Assembly: GCF_004791695.1 (NCBI RefSeq)
Contig: NZ_SRSO01000008.1
Span: 1 to 64,000, forward strand
Direction: 5' to 3'
DNA: 64,000 nucleotides
Source of the DNA: Flavivirga rizhaonensis
Lineage (GTDB): Bacteria; Bacteroidota; Bacteroidia; Flavobacteriales; Flavobacteriaceae
Shown here: positions 63,355 to 64,000 of the stretch, in pieces
Position numbering within the stretch: the stretch's first letter is position 1
Layout of the letters: each line of letters opens with the position of its first letter
Notes under the pieces: model-generated
What the model was told of the DNA's origin: nothing
The model's database searches: none
Seen by the model: only the letters and a program-made list of their open reading frames with translations
Position numbers and translations under genes: made by a program

Positions 63355-64000
63355 TCACTCAAAATCTAAAAGTTTAGCAGCCTCAATTAAATTATGCAAA
63401 GCATCAATTTTTGAATAGATTTTATTAAAAAAAGTATTTCGCTCTTTTTCACCAGTTGTATTTAGCAGCTTAGAATTTTGTAATTGTTTATTTAAAAAAA
63501 TATCAGCTTCATTACAAGTATGTTTATCTGCTGTTTTATAATAAGATAATAAGGTAAATGGAACATAAAGCATTTGAGCTTCTGGAGTGCTAACTAAAAC
63601 ATTATTATTCATTAAATGCAGCTCATTATAATACAGTTTAAACTCTAGGTTTTTATTAATTAGTTTAATGGATATATCTTTAATTAGTTGTTTTAATAGT
63701 TTACAGAATTGTAAAGCAGTTTCTGTTTTTACCTGGCCAGCCTGGTGATAAAAGTGAATTTGTTTTAGTGTACTATTAACAGAAGTAATATCCCATATCT
63801 CAATAGTATTCAAATTATAATATAGGCTGCCTAATCTTTTTCCAGCTTCTATTAAAGAAGTGTTTGGTGCAAAGTTTTCAAAGCTTTTAGTGGCTAGTTT
63901 TGGATTTAATAATTTAAGCCAAACATAATATTTAAACTGACTTAGTTTATCTCCATTTAAATTATAAAATAAAGGAATGTCTTTTGCCGAATATAAAATA
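63355..64000 (-). CDS. Unrecognised protein, N-terminus cut by window edge
   Basis: The frame is open from its stop at 63355 to the window end, so at least 215 residues are present and the start lies beyond base 64000; the TTG at 63813 is internal. The visible part is helix-rich, with no signal or membrane segment. Examples are KYYVWLKLLNPKLATKSFENF, then SLIEAGKRLGSLYYNLNTIEIWD, and the C-terminal NKIYSKIDALHNLIEAAKLLDFE. I do not recognise the family. It is upstream of rpoD on the same strand but 220 nt away. Confidence 0.65.
   Translation of the reverse strand, partial: ILYSAKDIPLFYNLNGDKLSQFKYYVWLKLLNPKLATKSFENFAPNTSLIEAGKRLGSLYYNLNTIEIWDITSVNSTLKQIHFYHQAGQVKTETALQFCKLLKQLIKDISIKLINKNLEFKLYYNELHLMNNNVLVSTPEAQMLYVPFTLLSYYKTADKHTCNEADIFLNKQLQNSKLLNTTGEKERNTFFNKIYSKIDALHNLIEAAKLLDFE

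Noticed and set aside
63355..63813. A complete 152-residue protein starting with TTG at 63813
   Set aside because: The frame continues without a stop to base 64000, so it is a fragment of a longer gene.

Overview
The window is a contiguous piece of a low-GC chromosome from a member of the Flavobacteriia (Bacteroidetes), most likely a Flavobacteriaceae species. This rests on recognition, not on a search. The short RpoD, the MurE with a DNPR motif, the Bacteroidetes-type division cluster with a very long FtsZ, the GYDIA-type GHMP kinase beside HMG-CoA reductase, the TlpA-like lipoproteins, and promoter elements of the Bacteroidetes type (TTTG about 20 nt upstream of TAnnTTTG) all agree. No insertion sequence with a transposase, no phage and no CRISPR array is visible. 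The content is mostly core chromosome, sprinkled with short dispersed repeats.

Layout. 1-3.4 kb holds three tandem secreted TlpA-type thioredoxin proteins, the first cut by the window edge. 3.6-6.4 kb is an M16 zinc protease. 6.4-7.2 kb is a non-coding block with a repeat and tRNA-Phe. 7.3-15.8 kb is an envelope biogenesis run: coaX, an outer-membrane protein, a TPR protein, an LptC-like protein, a small double-glycine peptide, a small membrane protein, a CNNM/CBS protein and PpiD. 15.8-18.1 kb (minus strand) has two mevalonate-type isoprenoid genes. 18.2-23.8 kb is a peptide-use operon (DPP IV plus two POT transporters). 23.8-24.9 kb has two secreted thioredoxins. 24.9-30.2 kb (minus strand) has a second double-glycine peptide, ComEC, an NlpC/P60 lipoprotein, LpxB, a membrane protein and SurE. 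30.4-33.7 kb has a tail-specific protease and an orphan OppC-like permease. 33.7-35.2 kb (minus strand) has EngB and a hydrolase.

35.4-51.7 kb is the division and cell-wall (dcw) cluster: mraZ, rsmH, ftsL, ftsI, murE, mraY, murD, ftsW, a four-helix-bundle gene, murG, murC, ftsQ, ftsA, ftsZ. It is preceded by three exact 10-bp-spaced MraZ-type boxes that cover the region upstream of a TATATTTG promoter element. Small hairpin repeats sit at the starts of ftsL, murD and ftsW. After it come a GatB/YqeY protein, tRNA-Arg, an isocitrate dehydrogenase, an SPFH lipoprotein with two unknown small proteins, and an MtfA-like peptidase.

57.0-60.2 kb is a minus-strand accessory block (flavin-binding oxidase-like protein, periplasmic or membrane-anchored hydrolase, DUF1348 protein, TetR regulator). 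A shared palindrome, ACAGAC-AA-GTCTGT, occurs three times in it. The window ends with a CBS protein, ribulose-phosphate epimerase, a stand-alone BLUF blue-light sensor, a 160-bp element with 19-bp perfect inverted ends, RpoD, and an unrecognised gene running off the edge.

The best candidates for something not yet described are the pair of cysteine-rich peptides with near-identical double-glycine leaders, the TetR palindrome set, and the repeats that donate start codons inside the division cluster.
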